Origin: Heliocybe sulcata
Lineage: Eukaryota > Basidiomycota > Agaricomycetes > Gloeophyllales > Gloeophyllaceae
DNA: 64,000 nt
NCBI GenBank assembly: GCA_004369045.1
Contig: ML213511.1
Coordinates: forward strand, 240,273 to 304,272
Reading direction: 5' to 3'
Every line of letters starts with the position of its first letter. Position 1 is the first letter of the stretch. The notes under the pieces are model-generated. The model saw only the letters and a program-made list of their open reading frames with translations, had not been told where the DNA came from and searched no databases. A program made the position numbers and the translations under genes. This document shows, piece after piece, positions 45,982 through 57,919 of this stretch.

Positions 45982-47636
45982 ATTGCAAAACAAGGACGGC
46001 TGGTTAAGATTGGTTCTGCAGGGGATGAATTGACAATGAGAGGGAGAAGTCCTGGATAACCGCACCTGTTATATAGGCGAAGTTCAAGCCCGCTGGTGGA
46101 ACCGATGCCGACGTCGCCCTGAATATCGCAGGACATCTCTTCGGCCCTCCATCGACACCGACGCCAACTCAATTCCTGGTGGCGCACACAATGGAGCCAG
46201 CCCAGTTATGTTATGCAAAAATCGTTGGAGCTTGCGAATAATGCCAGCCAAAGTCTCGTAAGTTACGTGACGGGTGGAGGGGCGCCCTGACGAAGATGTG
46301 GCAGATGTCAGAGTAAATCAGGGGTTGGCGTAGGGAGCCGAGCGGGCATTCTGAAGCGAACAATTGCAAGACCTGGTTCGTTTTAATTTGGGAAGACCCT
46401 CGAACCTCGTCCAAGGCCTTTTCTGCGTGGGGTGCCAGTCGTCCTCTCGTAGTTGTACGCCATTCCAGTGTATATATGCTAGGTAAGTTTCAGGTAGCAC
46501 TAAGTCTTTCGACCGCTATACCAGCATGCAGTTTATGTACTTACTAGTGTACATGAATGTAAGAGCATGCATTGCGGCCCTAAACGTGCCATAATCGGAG
46601 TGCGCTGGATAAAGCCATCGTATAGTCGTGACAGGGATGTCAGACTACGCCCGTTAGATGTGGCGCGTCTGCCAGAACTCTGAACATGACGCGTGCGTAG
46701 TCCTGGAGTTCGTGCTCGAATACATCTCCATCAGCTTTAGCATATCATCCGATTAGTATCTGAAGTCATTATAAGCTTATTTGATTTTCGATGGAATACC
46801 TTCTGAGCGATGAGATGGAGGTTAACTGACAAGCGCTTGAAGCTAGCTCTTCATTTCTTGTTCCTGACCAGCCAGTGCGGAACAGCTGTTCAGGATGGTA
46901 CCTGTCCGCCCTGACGAGTGCGCGTCAAACTCGTCAGACTATTCCACGATAGTTTCTAGAGTCCAGCCAAGGAAGCCGTAGTGCTTTCTCTGGCTTGAAA
47001 ATTGTAGAGGTGGCTGGAAAGAAAGACTGCCGACCGCGACGGTCATGTGACTCAATGTCACAGTTTGATCACAATCGTTATGGCGTGGCAGTGCACACGT
47101 TCTCCTCGCTTGCCCGCGACGCGAATACCCATTATTCGCGTGAGGAAGCAGCAGGCTCCCGCTCCAAGGCTCTTCTCAATTGTCATGAGTCTTTCTGAGT
47201 CTTTTTGACATATGTAGCGCGTCCCTTGCTCTCATCTCCTTTGGAGCACCGACATCAGAGCGGTTTTTGGGTGGAATCGACCGTCGGTACTGCCGTCTGC
47301 GCCACTCTCGACATATCCACACGAAGTCGTTCTCACGGAGGAGCCGCCCTTGCTCGTCTCGCTAGTGCGCCTGTTCGAATATCAAAAGTATCCGTCATTA
47401 GTGCGCTCCGACTTCCATACTTTATGTCACATTTGTGCCTGACAGAGAGTGCTAGTCGGTCTATCTCGCTTTCCGTGGCTTGGCAGCTACAGGCGAGGTA
47501 GAGAATGACTTCAGACTGTGGACGCACTTTGACGCACTTTGTTTGGCTCCAGCGATGCGGATAGTCCATAAACATGAGCTTGTATTTCTCCCACATCTTC
47601 ACCTTTCGGAGTTTTACCCGGCTATAATCCATAGTC
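45982..47636. promoter_or_regulatory. Divergent region between the paralogue pair
   Basis: About 1.65 kb between the start codons of paralogues A and B, so it must hold both promoters. Short minus-strand frames at 46211-46500 (for example NLRDFGWHYSQAPTIF) have some protein-like wording but no clear gene structure. No dyad of binding sites could be assigned by eye. Confidence 0.4.
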
Positions 47637-48810
47637 ATGGCCAAGACGACGATCAAATTCACTTGGAAAGACATCAACTTCGTGAGTGCTCTGCAGGCAC
47701 TGTCGTCGAAGTGAATCTGCGCTGAGCACGTATTGTCCAGGGTGATTATCTGCTCTTGACTTGGGAGGACCCCGTCCGAGTCCCAAGCGGCAGTCCTGGG
47801 AGACCTGTGGCCTGGTACGTGTCTCGTGAATAGTAAGTAACAGACTGCTGCACCTGATACGCTGATTTAGGAGAGTCATCGAGGTCCGCCCTGGAGGTAA
47901 GCGACATAATACAACCAGTCAATGTCAGAATCACTACACTCATGCGATTCACTAGACGGACATGTCCAAATCGATTATCAGCCGGCCATGATCGCATTCG
48001 CCGCTTCCAAAGTCGCTGATGAGCGTATCGCAGAGTCCTCGGCTTCCCTCCCCATACAGGTGAGGCAATATCGGCCGTCGCGTTGTGTCGCCAGCGGTTC
48101 TGATGTAGTCTACTACAGGCTGGTCAGATGGTCTCTCTGACCGTCGCAGATGACAAAGCCGTCTGGGCTCCACCTGTGCCACCGCAGCCTGTCCCGGGCG
48201 ACCCTACTCGCAAGGCTACCAACGCCTCGCCTGACAAGCAAGTGATCAGCTGGGGTATGAGCCTGTGGCAATTTCTGTAATACCTTCCAACCTGGTACTC
48301 ACAGCTCTGACAGGTCTGCTCGATGGGAGTACGTATAGGCCTGTCTACGTTTGGGAAGACGTTGGGTATGTCTAAGTGTGCCAGCTACGACCAGGGAGAA
48401 TGCGGTCTCACCGGAGAACTGTAGAGTGGCGGAACTCATCGCAGCTACATTCCGTCCGTCTCTAAAGATATTCGTCTCCGCGTCTTTGAAAGGCGAGTAA
48501 AGCAATGCACCGAATACCTGGTACAACGAAACTGAATCCATGTCATAGAGGGCGACATCTTTACGGTTGACGAGAAGTCCTTGACTCCGATTTATGTCGA
48601 GGATCTGACAGTGCTGACCCGTAAGCGAACATCCTTCCTGCTTTGCGGATTTGAATGCTCAGTGTACCTCGCACAGCTTCCCTGACTTTCGAGATGACAG
48701 GCACTGTTCTGGTAAGACAAACCTAGAAGCATCGTCTCTCAATTCTAACACATCTGGTTTTGTAGACTTTGAAGAAGGCTCCTTTAGCACCCCCTGTCCC
48801 GAGCTCTTGA
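47637..48810 (+). CDS. Small unknown basidiomycete protein, paralogue B
   Basis: Exon 1 (47637-47681) reads MAKTTIKFTWKDINF. Exon 2 (from 47741) reads GDYLLLTWEDPVRVPS and ends PVAW, split TG|G by an intron exactly where paralogue A is split at AVAW. Next come RVIEVRPG, a stretch with YQPAMIAFAASKVADER, and NASPDKQVISWG, then YRPVYVWEDVG, VAELIAATFRPSLKIFVSAS and GDIFTVDEKSLTPIYVEDL. The end is TLKKAPLAPPVPSS. The same blocks and intron phases as A show common descent, but the sequences are far apart. The exon between the Gly and the YQPAM block is the least certain. Confidence 0.68.
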
Positions 48811-49586
48811 AAGACTTTCGACCGCCGTAACAATTGTCGTAGATAAGCGGAGCCTACGGACTAATATCCCTGTCGCGGCGAAGTTACGTGGTGGGCCTCA
48901 GAGTTCAGTTCGAAGCCAGCTGATCGTGTCAGTATTTCTTCCTAATATAATCCGCGCAATCCGCCGGAATGTCCTCCAGGATACCTGGAATTACTAGTCT
49001 GCTGGTTATCCATAACCTGCTATCACCGAGGATATGTGAAGTGACGTTGGAAGCATGCCTACCAACACTTGAAGCTCTGGGCTATGGCAGGAGAATGCCG
49101 CGAACTCTCTCCGCGCTCTAGCTTCAGCCTAGGGGACCTTCTCTCTGTGGTAGCCAGTAGTACTGGTACTCACAGAACGTCAGAGTAGATTTATGCTCTT
49201 CGGGAACCCTCAGGATAGAGGAATCTCAACGAAGTCGTCGATGCCACAAGCTGGAAGAGTGCTCATTGGCCTGCGCAATTAGGCCTGCCTGCCGTACCTC
49301 AGGTTGAGAGACGTTCCTAGGCGGAGTATAGGGAACAAGAGTATGTTTGAGGAGGCTGCGAAGTCAATATCTCACGCGAGACGAAAGGGAGCAGGGCGGA
49401 AGGTCCTAGTCAGACGATAAATCGCGCCTACTGACACTGTAAAAGGCGATATGGCATCAAAGCTGGCGTAATCACCCGCACTTCCTGTAAGGGAGCAACA
49501 TACAACAGAGTCCCGATACATTCCATATTCATCTACCAGCCAGCGTACACCTAATCTGTTTCCACGTTGATCTCGTCAATTCCATC
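48811..49586. other. Intergenic between convergent genes
   Basis: About 780 bases between the stop of paralogue B and that of the amylase. No gene supported. Confidence 0.4.
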
Positions 49587-52409
49587 TCACCGCCATGTGT
49601 CGGTCAAGGTCAAGGCAGACGAGCTCGTGCTGCTGCTCCTGTTCGGATCCGACTCCCAAACAACCTGGATGGAAGGACTGAGCTACGAATGTCCCAAGCT
49701 AGGGGAATTTGAGACTTACGCTTCCATCAGTCTCCTTCCGGATGTACTTATACTGGAAGCTGGTGCCAGCAGGCAGGCTCACAGTCGCTTTCCATACGGG
49801 ATAGCTCGCGCTCGACAGAGCAATCTAGACGATGTCACACTCAGTTAACAACTTGCGTCAAAACGAAGCATTTCCCTGAGCTCACCGCGTTAGCAGCCGA
49901 CCAAGATCCCAGCTGGGACGAGCTCCCGGTCAAATAGATATTCTAAGTTATATCATCGGTCAACTACTGGTCCGAATCACCCAGGAAGAATACGATCTCG
50001 AACCTCGCCGTAAGTGGTGGTCGCAGTCACAGCAAACGACACAGCGACAGTTCCACTTCCACTTCCACCGCCACTGCCTGTCTGGCCAGCCGTACCAGTC
50101 GCTCCGGTATGAATAGCAAGTGCGTCATAGGCACCGACGGTCGCCGAGAACGTGCCATCCGAGGCGACAGTAATCCTACATTCCGGCATATCAGCCATCG
50201 CTTCCGCTGAAACGAAAACATAGGTTTTGCAAAGTGCACTCACGTATTGCCCGAACACGTCCCGCTCGAGCTGCTGCCACTAATAACATCACAGTACGTT
50301 CCAGCAGCCAGACTGGTCGTGAACGTGCCGCTCCAGCTCGAGCCCTGGTTATTGATCACTACGAAACCCGCCGAACCTGAGTAGCCCCGTCAGTCACCTC
50401 TTAATCAGAGCAAGCACGAAAAAGTCGCACCTCTGCCGAATGCTATCTGGTTAGATCCCGGAGAGACCCAATTGTTCAGCGCCGCAGATCCGACGTTGTT
50501 GCGGAAGCCGACCATGCCGGCGAAGGCGGTCCAGCGGTGTTGGCAGAGCCTGATACAGAAACATATGTTCTGAGCCAATGGGAATCAACGGAGCATCATG
50601 GACGTACCATCCATTTGAGCCGCCAGAGCCAGAGCATGTTCCTACATTATTATTCGGCGCACCGTCATCCGAGTTGGTAAAAGAATAACTGGACAGGATG
50701 GATGGGGTGCCATAAGGGTGCGCCCTTTGCATCCCGGCACATCGTTCAGTCAATCACCAGTCGGCGCGGAATGAAAGGACGTACAATGAGAAGATCGTGG
50801 CGAGAACGTAGGCGTTGTTTGGAGAGTTGTGGTTCAACGAGGATCCCCCCTATTAAAGTACATGTAAGTGCGAGCCAATAAAGGTACAGATTCGAGGCAA
50901 GAAGGAAACGTACACGCTCAGTGTCATGGTTCGCAACGAACACATTTGCCCTGTCGGAGGGAACCCAACCGTTGCTGTCCAGGTTCTGGAGGCCAGAGAT
51001 CCCGGAGCCTCCGAAAGCACTCTGTAAGGCCGAGGTGTACCGGAACCTGGCAAGGATGAGTAATGTCAGTAATGTCAATGAGAACCAAACTCGGAACGCG
51101 TACTCTTGAGCGTCACCAATGCCAGTGTATTCACTGGGTTGAATAGGCTCGCCGGCGCCGTAAATGGTCTATGAATAGGTAAGGAATGCCTAGGTCGGCG
51201 ATTGAACAGCGGTTATACCTCTGAAGTGATGTACGGCGACCCGGTTAGGCGGCTTGTAATGTTTGTAAGCGAGTCGATGGCAATATCTGCGCGGAGGATC
51301 ATTAATCATTGAATATAGTAGGTGCTCCTTGTAAGCGCTTACGCTTTGCCGCATCCAACCGGAATCCATCCACGCCGAGGCTGAGCAAGTCGTTTCCGTA
51401 CTCCGCCAGGCGGCTCCGGACGTACTCGCTCTCGGTGTTGAGGTCTGCGAGGTTCTCTAGTTCGCAAGTCTGCACCTCAGTGCGGTTGTCGTAGTTGGAG
51501 ATGTCGTCGCCCGGGGTACCGCAGTGATGGAAATCCTGCAGGGTCGAATAAGAAGGCAATCGATGCTGACAGCAGGATGAAGGCATACCTGGTACTGGTA
51601 AATGCCTGGATAGTTGTAGTGCGTAAAGGCTGCATGTTGTTCCGTAAGTGATGGTTCATGCATCAGAGGGGAAAAGATCCGTACTGCTTCCAGCCGTCCC
51701 GGTTCCTGTTGTGAAATGAAGTTCAGGAAACAAACAAGGTTATAAAGAGTTTCGCTAACCAGAATCCGATCCGGCCATATGGTTAAATAGCGTATCTAGG
51801 AGTGGATGACAGTCAGTAGATTGATGCATATGAGCGGAACAGAGTTTCTACCTGCTATGACCTTGACTCCGGCGGCGTGGCAAGTGTCAATCATATTCTT
51901 GTAAGCGGTACGGTCGCCCCTCTTGCCGGTTAGAGTATATGACACCGGCTGGTAGTCCGTCCACCATTGAGTACCGGTGATGGTTTCCTGAGCAGGGCTC
52001 GCTGTGGTAGGCAGTTAGTAACTATAAGGTGTAACCAGTGTATGAAGGACATTACCCTGGACGTATCCGTATCCTGCAAGGGAGTCAGCGTAAAAAGAGC
52101 GTTAGATACAGTGCATTGCCTTCCTACCTGCGGGACCCAAGAAATTTGTGCATTCGGAAGCAAGAGATGCCCTATAAGAGCGGGGTGTTAGGCACCTATC
52201 GAGAATATTTGCTACCATTTACTCACCAATCCCATTCAAACATTTGTACAATGACAGCTTTGAAGAGCGATTAACGGACCGAGCGGATTAGGGGGCGATA
52301 CTTTTGACCTACTTTTGTCGCCTGAAGGCGAACGAGGTGTGACTGGAACTGAGAGGGCATTGCCCAATGCCGCGAGGCTGACCAGACCAAGAAGAGATGC
52401 GACCTTCAT
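49587..52409 (-). CDS. Secreted alpha-amylase, GH13 with C-terminal CBM20
   Basis: The product cuts alpha-1,4 bonds in starch outside the cell. It starts with a signal peptide, [22 protein letters not shown]13 motifs follow in order: [23 protein letters not shown] (region I), [11 protein letters not shown] (catalytic nucleophile Asp), SPYITSE then [11 protein letters not shown] (acid/base Glu at an exon join) and [11 protein letters not shown] (third catalytic Asp). After a Gly/Ser/Thr linker comes a CBM20 starch-binding domain: [45 protein letters not shown], and WESDPN near the stop. The motif style resembles the GH13_32 subfamily shared with actinobacteria. It is broken by many short introns. 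It lies downstream of the PNGase A-like gene on the same strand. Confidence 0.93.
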
Positions 52410-53093
52410 CCTTGGGGATGGCTAGGCACTGAACGTCAAAACCTTGCGATGGCGAAAGGGGCGGTAGAGTGCATCCTTTTATGCGATATGGCCCCGGCCA
52501 CAATCACCGAACCTAACTGGACCCGTCATGTCTGTACTACCGAGGACCACATGTATCCCATCCCATTTGGCAATAACACGAGTCCCAGACGTACGCCAGT
52601 GGGCCAGGTGGGTAGTCGAGAAAAGGAAATGCGGAAGTAGCATCACTTGATCACGGCGGGAGATTAGGCATATGACGGGACCTTCGGTTTCTATGTGACT
52701 TCGGGGCCGCTTTGTACATATGCCTAGCAACCGAGGAGGTCGCCTGCCACCAATTGATCGACTCAGAGAGACTGCACATGTGTCCGGAGTATGCATTTAT
52801 CGCTTGACAAGTTCGCCGGCGGTACATTGCAAATCATCGCTTTCGAGGCATCTAGGCGATGTAACGCGTCACTGATGCAATGATGCTTTTGTTCTTTGCG
52901 CCCTGGATTGGGGCCCTGGACAGAGCCACAGTACACAGACCTTTCTTAGCACGTACCAGCAACGATTTTGCAAGATTTTCATTGAAGTACTTTCCATTTG
53001 TTGCATGCCTGTAAGAACCAGAACGAAGATGCATGAGAACGCTGTAATCCAGTATTCATGGTATGGAGGGTATTTCAAAAGTGCGTTTGAATC
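52410..53093. promoter_or_regulatory. Upstream region of the alpha-amylase gene
   Basis: About 680 bases between the PNGase A-like stop and the amylase start. It must carry the amylase promoter. A GGCCCCGGCC word near 52489-52500 includes CCGGGG, which fits the loose CreA/Mig1 consensus, but such short matches are common by chance. Confidence 0.35.
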
Positions 53094-55769
53094 TTAGACT
53101 TGCAATCCCGCAAGCGACCCGCCGACGTGGTCATAGATGACGCTTGAATTGTTCTCCGACGGAGACCCTGCAACTGTCCTCACGACAGTCGAGACGCTCA
53201 CGTCCCTGGTGTACGACCGTCCCTCCGTGTCCGAATATGTGAAGTTCTCGTTGGCGCTTCCTGTGCGCGTCGTGATGTTCACCTGACGGCTGCTCTACAA
53301 TATTATGTCAACCGCGTCAGCCCTCCCAATGGAGAAGTCAGTCGATCGAATGCCCAGACCTGAGTGCCTTGGCAGATTTGCCGTGTATCTATATTCTCTG
53401 TCAGAGGTTGAACGGCCATGCTGAGGGCTCTTATGAAAGAGTGATCCAGGTCCACGATATAATCGTAGGACGTCCCATTGTTGTATGTCGCGTACTGCAG
53501 CTGGAGGTAGAGTGGATAAGTGAAGGTGTCCGAGACCATGGATACTCCGTTGTGCGTTGAGATCGAGGTGCCTTTAGACATCTGCGTAACAGTCTACAAC
53601 AGCTATCAATCATATACATAAACGCAGGAAGGGTGTGGCACTCACTTGAACGCTGACGTTCCCTAGACTTGTCTGGTACACCTCCGAGTTTGTGAACTAC
53701 GCCAACGGTTCGGAAATCAGGCGGAAACTGAAGATGGTACATCAGATTCACTGACCTCAAGATTCTGTTCCCAGGTCGCCTTTGTATATCCGCTTCCGGT
53801 GAAGACATCCCCCTCGATATATAGTTTCCTCCCCGCAACTGTAGTCACGCTGACATTCATCCCGCTCACCTGTCCCTCCACCGCAGCCGTTACATCCCCT
53901 TGGCCCTCGCGTACCGTAACACTCCCATTAGTTTGCTTGCCCGTCTTATCAAGCACAACTTGCACATTTCCCGAGACATACCAGTTCGCATTGATCGGCT
54001 GACCAGGACCCATCCCGGCTCCTGTGAGGGTGAAGTTATGTGAAGGCGACGGAGAGGAGCAAAGAGAACCAAGAAAGGGAGTGATGTCTACGTAGTAGGT
54101 TGGCGAGTCGAAGGCGCCGTAAGAGACCATGGGGCGCCAGAGTGAGGGCAGAAATTCGCCGGTGTAGATGACAGCTGAGGTAGAGCATTAAATAGGTGAG
54201 CAGATGATTGTTGCGCAGGAAACGTACGGTATGGGAAGACGACACCAGCTAGAGTACCATCGATGAGGAGCTGCACTTCCCTGAAGGGCCCTGGGAAAGT
54301 GTCACTAGTTAGCTAGGTATGGTATATTAAAGCTGGTGTTACGCACCGTGGGGTGACGCATATCCGTCCGGCGCGCTCCAAGTCGGGAGCTGGTCAAAGT
54401 ATTCGTCCGGAACATTGCCATACTAGACAGATACATCCTCAGCATGAAAGGCATACCAGTATAGTGCAAGCCAACCGTACCCAGAACTCTTCATCACTTC
54501 ACAGGAGCCACACGTGAGTCAACCGCAGTTTTGACGCTGGTATATCCTCGCTCACCCGTTCCCAGATGCGTATATCTCGACGAAAGCCTGAGCACTGTTT
54601 GGGGGAATTGTTACATTGGTCTAATATACCACAGTCAGTTCCGTATTCAGTCAGAGGAAATATCCACACCACTCACTGCTCCAAACGGGGGAACAGCGAA
54701 TAAATTAGCAGAATTATTGCTCAGCGTGGACAGCGGCAGAATCACATCTGCGGCCTTCGCGGATGGATACTGCAGGGACGACGGGTAGAACGAGGCGCTC
54801 AGCCAGACTAGTAAGGCGCGACGGTGTTCAGTTCATGAGCCCAGGCAAAAGAAACTGCTGCACTTGCCATCATATTCGCCTGTCAACCCTGAGCTTGCAT
54901 CCAGTATGTTGCCCAAGTCAACTATCATCTCGCTTCCGAGAAAGGCCGAATATCAATATCGATGGAGGACCTTCCGGGTCTAATTGATCGCACTGACCCT
55001 GGCTCGGCAAACAGTGGGGAGTAGCGAGAAACGTCCTTCTGAGCCGTCCATATGATACCTGGGTGGTTGCAAGGTACCGTAAGTACTAAGCACACACTTG
55101 TATATTCGAACTAACCCAATGCGGTAGGTTCTGGAGTTGAAGTTCGCCAGACTTCGCAAGCAATCAGGGAAGAGTGCTGGCGGCTGTACTGGTAGGATTC
55201 CCACCTTCAACATTGGCGAGATAGATGGTCTAAGGCAGACTTATTGACTTATAGTAGCAGGCATGCATGACCGACGACGTACACTCAATCGATCGTATTG
55301 TGTCTGATGGTGTACGGGCAAGTTGTCAATTTGTAATAGAAGGGACAAGGGAGAGTTGCTAACCCCATTAGACGTTGCCGTGAAGTTCATAACAATGCTA
55401 GCCCAAGTCCCAGGATTGCCGCAGTCTGTCGGAGGCTAGAAGAAGTCTCATAGAGTCAGTTCCAGAGGTCACGGTCACGCCAGAAGATGAGAAGATACTA
55501 TGCAGGACAGACATGGCATCGGCGGCGACTCGCACCTCGTACTGAATGATTGCAGGACTTCCATATGAATTGGCGAACAAGTGATGCGTCAATAAGACAG
55601 TACAAGGCTCGAAGTCCGAGGGCACAATGGGTGGTGCGTACACCCCAAAGTCAGGTAAAGGCTGCTCCGGTAACGGCCCAGGGGAATACGCATGACTCGA
55701 GGGAGTTGCAAGAGCACTCAACAAGAGTAGCCCTAAGCCTGTCGCTCTCCGAGCCCGTAGAAGAGACAT
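53094..55769 (-). CDS. PNGase A-like peptide-N-glycosidase, secreted
   Basis: Enzymes of this family release whole N-glycans from glycopeptides. The start ATG at 55769 gives a signal peptide ending ALATPSSHA, then FEVYAPPI-style opening (VYAPPIVPSDFEPCTVLLTH) and QYEP, and PTDCGNPGTWASIVMNFTAT. The hallmark core is DEEFW followed after an intron by YGNVPDEYFDQLP. Next come GPFREVQLLIDGTLAGVVFP, YTGEFLPSLWRPMVSYGAFD and PTYYVDITPFLG. The second half is beta-rich with many N-x-S/T sites (INANWYVSGNVQVVLD, GTSYDYIVDLDHSF) and closes at GLQV. Introns are numerous, some only near 50 bases. It lies directly upstream of the amylase on the same strand, which suggests a shared extracellular setting. 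Confidence 0.88.
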
Positions 55770-56308
55770 CACTTCCTGATGCTGTTGCGCAACAGTTCCG
55801 AGCAGACAACAAGCAAAGCACAGATCCGCTTGATAAGGCTCCCTGACAATATTGTCAATGCTTCCTGTCCATTCACACAGTGCTTCTGAAGCACATGCCG
55901 CCCGGTCTTCCGACGTGCTGGAATCCCTACCAAGTCATGGCAGGATTTGAGAGCGTTGAGTAAGGCGAAGACGGTTGATAGCAGGATATCTGAACGATTC
56001 CGAAGAAAGAAAGTAAATGCACCGCGAGGACGACCGTATTTCGTCCTGCCGTATTAGCGGGACCGGTGATGGCCGAAGGCAGCCGTGACAGTGACGACCT
56101 TCAAGTACTGTGACGAGTCGTGATCTGTCCGGACGACGCGACTTGCTAGCGACGTCTCCGCAATGAAACCAAGTAGGCGAGAAACGGGTCTCATGTGTCG
56201 CAAGTGGGTACGTGGGTACCGGAGCATCCGACGATATATGTTAGACGAGCCTCTCTTGCAGGAGCCACTTCGCGTGATTCACGAGTTCATTATTCAACAT
56301 CAAGGGCA
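55770..56308. other. Intergenic, holds copy 2 of the dispersed repeat
   Basis: About 540 bases: the PNGase A-like promoter and the 3' flank of the deacetylase. Bases 56151-56194 match 27625-27668. Confidence 0.4.
56151..56194 (+). repeat. Dispersed 44-base repeat, copy 2
   Basis: Matches 27625-27668 at 38 of 44 bases without gaps, same orientation. It lies 115 bases past the stop of the deacetylase gene. Confidence 0.55.
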
Positions 56309-57211
56309 TCATCTCCAGGAGCTGTTGTCCCATCCGGGATCGTTTCCGACAGCCTGGGGATGTGCCTGTATCCACTCCTCAATCTCCTTGTCTCTCGCCA
56401 GCCAAATTGAACCCTCTTCACGCTTCTTTTCCAGGTACTTGAGGACCTTCTCCATAGCCTCAAACCTCTCCTCCCTGTCCGTCAAGAATGGATGAAACAA
56501 TAGCGAAACATACCCGCCTCTCTCAATCGCATCGTCGACCTCGCGGCAGAACCTCTCCACCAGAACCTCTGGGCCCTGTGCGTCTTCCCCGTACTCCTGC
56601 TTCATCTTCCTCAGGCCAGCGAACTCCTTCATGTAGAAAAATGCATCAACCGTCTGCCATCGAAACGGCAACACCACAATGCCCTCTTGCACCAGCGCTG
56701 CCTCCTGCGCAGCAGGACTGATATATCCGAGGCCAAACTCCTTACACAACTTCAAGGTGCGCTCGCCATGCACTATTCCCCCAGGTGGCCTGAACCCGCG
56801 ATACTGTACCACCTTTCCCTCGCCCTTCCCACCCTTGCCAATGAAACCAGCGATCCCGCTCTCTCCGAAGCTCTTCTCAAAGTTCTCTCTCTCCTCATCC
56901 GCGCTCAGCTTTCCCCATGGCTCGTGCTGCCAGGCGTGCCATGCAATCTCGACGCCCGCTGCGGCAATCTGATCCGCTATCACGTCCGGGTAGACAGAGA
57001 GGTTCCAGGACTCGATGAAGTACGTCGCCGGAATGGTGTATTTGGCCAAGAGTGCGAGCATCCGGGGGATTGATTTGGTGACAGATGGGTGCGATCCGAT
57101 AGGGACGTCAACAGGCCAGAGACCACGGTTCAGGTCTGCGGCTTCGCCCATGTTGTCCATGGTAAGGGCTACAGCAGCTCGAGCTGAATTAGGCCATCTC
57201 TCCTCGGCCAT
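56309..57211 (-). CDS. Polysaccharide deacetylase family (CE4, NodB-like) protein, 300 aa
   Basis: A single exon. CE4 motifs in order: AALTMDNMGEAADLN-type motif 1 (here ALTMDN, Asp then Asn where many members have Asp-Asp), EIAWHAWQHEPW (the H-x3-H metal pair), YRGFRPPGG (motif 3) and SLLFHPFLTDREERF (motif 5 His). This is close to the family's cytosolic branch with the WHAWQHE signature, also seen in bacteria. The natural substrate is not known and may not be chitin. The frame stays open for another 72 codons upstream, to an ATG-like start at 57427. That extension is basic and Ser-rich and could be a targeting leader, but MAEERWPNSARAAV is the usual start. Confidence 0.85.
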   Translation of the reverse strand: MAEERWPNSARAAVALTMDNMGEAADLNRGLWPVDVPIGSHPSVTKSIPRMLALLAKYTIPATYFIESWNLSVYPDVIADQIAAAGVEIAWHAWQHEPWGKLSADEERENFEKSFGESGIAGFIGKGGKGEGKVVQYRGFRPPGGIVHGERTLKLCKEFGLGYISPAAQEAALVQEGIVVLPFRWQTVDAFFYMKEFAGLRKMKQEYGEDAQGPEVLVERFCREVDDAIERGGYVSLLFHPFLTDREERFEAMEKVLKYLEKKREEGSIWLARDKEIEEWIQAHPQAVGNDPGWDNSSWR

Positions 57212-57729
57212 GACCCTTAGTGGTAATCGGGAGCAGTAAGTCGCACTGAAGAGTCGTGAGCTGATATGATGCTTGATGCTGGCAGGCAACGGTAAGTGCA
57301 TCGACTGCGAGATGACAAGCGAATTATATAACTCTCGATGAGAACAGGGCCTTCCCACCTGCTGTAGATGCCTCATGATCTGGGTGACTCGCGGCCATCG
57401 GCCCGGCCCGTGAGCCATCCGCGACAACGTTTCTCAAAACCTGATATCTTCTTCTGTGTTGGACGAGTAATCTTTTGTGACTGTGGCAGCGGACAATCGG
57501 TACAGCCCCACTAAAGCAAGTGGCTTGAAAACCGCTTGGTCAAAACCCGAAATCTTATGAGAGACCTGAGTAATGATGCTGCTCGAGGATATCACAAGAG
57601 TGGTGGGCGATTTTAGGCTCGTAACCGACCACCTGTAAGTACGAGAAGTAAAAGGCAACACTATTTATAAGGATGGTCACAAGGAGATGTCTGTTTGGAC
57701 CCAGAAAAACTCGTGGACAATGACACCTA
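57212..57729. other. Intergenic between the deacetylase and tRNA-Gly
   Basis: Upstream region of the deacetylase; no other gene supported. Confidence 0.4.
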
Positions 57730-57811
57730 TACACCGAACGGGAATCGAACCCGTGCCGCTTGCTGGCACCAGTATGGAAGGCAAGCATGATAACCACTTC
57801 ACCATCGGTGT
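57730..57811 (-). tRNA. tRNA-Gly (anticodon UCC) with a 10-base intron
   Basis: Read on the minus strand from 57811. The acceptor ACACCGA pairs perfectly with TCGGTGT and is followed by A at 57730. The D arm is GTGA-AGTGGTTA-TCAT. The anticodon stem CTTGC pairs with GCAAG around the loop CTTCCA, giving anticodon TCC. A 10-base insert, TACTGGTGCC, follows position 37, the normal place for a nuclear tRNA intron. The T arm ACGGG-TTCGATT-CCCGT carries the B box. Length is 82 bases with the intron. A run of T-like bases follows weakly as polymerase III stop. Confidence 0.93.
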
Positions 57812-57919
57812 TAACGTAGTGCACAAGGTCACTATGAATATATATCAAAATTTGACTCCGTAACACTTCACGCCACAGGCGACCCTAGCCTGACGCAGTC
57901 AACTCCTTGCTCTCGTGAG

